The notes beneath the pieces are model-generated. The model made no database searches and had not been told where the DNA came from. It saw nothing but the letters and a program-made list of their open reading frames with translations. 64,000 nt of DNA from SKZT01 sp964478625 (GTDB lineage Bacteria; Desulfobacterota; Desulfobacteria; Desulfobacterales; SKZT01). A program made the position numbers and the translations under genes. The first letter of the stretch is position 1, and each line of letters begins with the position of its first letter. Shown here piece after piece: positions 63,484 to 64,000 of this stretch. The stretch lies in assembly GCA_964478625.1 (NCBI GenBank), contig CAYZJH010000007.1, positions 35,243-99,242 of the forward strand, read 5' to 3'.

Positions 63484-64000
63484 CCCATCTGAAACTGAAG
63501 ATTCTCCATGAAGTCAAACATGACCTTGAAGAAATTGAAAAGGCTCTTGCCCAAAATCTGAACCCGTATCTTGATCTGGTATCAAAGACGGCCCGACACA
63601 TTCTTTTCAGTGGTGGAAAACGTCTCAGACCTCTTTTAATGGTGCTTTCGGCCCGCTTGTGCGGTTATAGCGGTCATCAGGATAAATTTTACTCGACCAT
63701 ATTCGAATATCTTCATGCGGCGACACTCCTTCATGACGACCTCGTAGACAGTGCATCCATCCGACGGGGAAAGCCTGTAGCCCATTCTGTTTTCGGAAAC
63801 TCCACTGCTGTTTTGGTCGGAGATTTCCTTCTGGCAAGAGGCCTTTCCATTGCTGCCAAAACCCGAAAAATAAAGGTCATTGAAATAATAGCCGGCATCA
63901 CGGAAAATATGTCCCAAGGCGAAATTCATCAGTTATTAAAAAAAGAAAGTTTTGATCTGACCGAAAGCGAATACATGGAAATCATCCGCCGAAAAACAGC
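63480..64000 (+). CDS. polyprenyl diphosphate synthase, 5' part (3' end outside window)
   Basis: About 173 residues are visible. A trans-isoprenyl diphosphate synthase that lengthens isoprenoid chains (quinone side chains) is indicated by GGKRLRPLL (about residue 43) and the first Asp-rich motif HDDLVD (about 83-88). The VGDFLLARG segment follows. The second Asp-rich motif lies beyond the window. The ATG overlaps the rimO stop (ATGA). The long-chain type (IspB-like) is more likely than farnesyl synthase, but this cannot be settled from the part seen. Confidence 0.9.
   Translation, partial: MTHLKLKILHEVKHDLEEIEKALAQNLNPYLDLVSKTARHILFSGGKRLRPLLMVLSARLCGYSGHQDKFYSTIFEYLHAATLLHDDLVDSASIRRGKPVAHSVFGNSTAVLVGDFLLARGLSIAAKTRKIKVIEIIAGITENMSQGEIHQLLKKESFDLTESEYMEIIRRKT

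Overview
The window looks like chromosomal DNA from an anaerobic sulfate-reducing bacterium of the Desulfobacterota (Desulfobacteraceae/Desulfosarcinaceae-like), of moderate GC. The reasons are a dense set of anaerobe oxygen-defence proteins (flavodiiron protein, desulfoferrodoxin, rubrerythrin, rubredoxins), a triheme class III-type cytochrome c, an EtfBA pair, [NiFe]-hydrogenase maturation genes, a BadF/HgdC-type activase, and the gene order rpmF - acyl-CoA dehydrogenase - fabG - acpP - fabF - rpiB - glyA - dCMP deaminase - nrdR - ribD-ribE-ribBA-ribH - nusB. The placement rests on gene content only. The source is a draft assembly: a 100-N scaffold gap at 53130-53229 has the same 55 bases on both sides, and removing the duplication restores one intact gene.

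Layout. 1-10.6 kb: the 3' end of truA, an orphan PAS histidine kinase with a cysteine cluster, a glycine-zipper lipoprotein, a 1370-residue envelope protein that looks internally duplicated, a repeat-rich intergenic region (a dispersed palindromic repeat and a 190-bp MITE-like element), a diadenylate-cyclase-like protein, a small helical protein, the KH protein KhpA and a cold-shock protein. 10.7-17.6 kb: twelve consecutive minus-strand genes forming an oxygen/ROS-defence and electron-carrier island that ends in a clear terminator. It includes three small genes (rubredoxin, a rubredoxin-like ribbon protein, a zinc-ribbon protein) and an unusual flavoprotein-phosphatase fusion. 18.3-30 kb: AI-2E family permease, small membrane protein, priA, an Fe-S/DUF3786 protein, then a minus-strand group (dynamin-like GTPase, cation/proton antiporter, universal stress protein, DUF190-4xCBS protein), and gltX.

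30.4-43.2 kb: a long plus-strand housekeeping block covering ribosomal protein L32, fatty-acid synthesis, ribose-5-phosphate isomerase, serine hydroxymethyltransferase, nucleotide metabolism, the complete riboflavin pathway, nusB and a stand-alone TrpB2. 43-50.5 kb: small uncharacterised genes, an MBL hydrolase, a 1464-residue double-activase protein and an EHD/dynamin-like membrane GTPase. 50.7-59 kb: murJ, a deoxyhypusine-synthase-family gene split by the gap, then hyaD-like protease and hypC-hypF-hypD-hypE. 59-64 kb: apbE, etfB, etfA, rimO and the 5' end of a polyprenyl diphosphate synthase gene.

How the parts fit: rubredoxin and the flavodiiron protein form the usual O2-reducing pair, with desulfoferrodoxin and rubrerythrin removing superoxide and peroxide. 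ribDEBAH supplies the flavins that the flavodiiron protein, flavodoxin, acyl-CoA dehydrogenase and EtfAB need, and ApbE attaches FMN covalently to target proteins. No CRISPR array, prophage, complete IS element, rRNA or tRNA gene was seen. The most unusual items are the duplicated 1370-residue protein, the DAC-domain protein with a degenerate second motif, the flavoprotein-LMW-phosphatase fusion with altered catalytic residues, the in-frame joining of a small helical protein to rubrerythrin, and the acyl-CoA dehydrogenase occupying the plsX/fabH/fabD position of the fab cluster.
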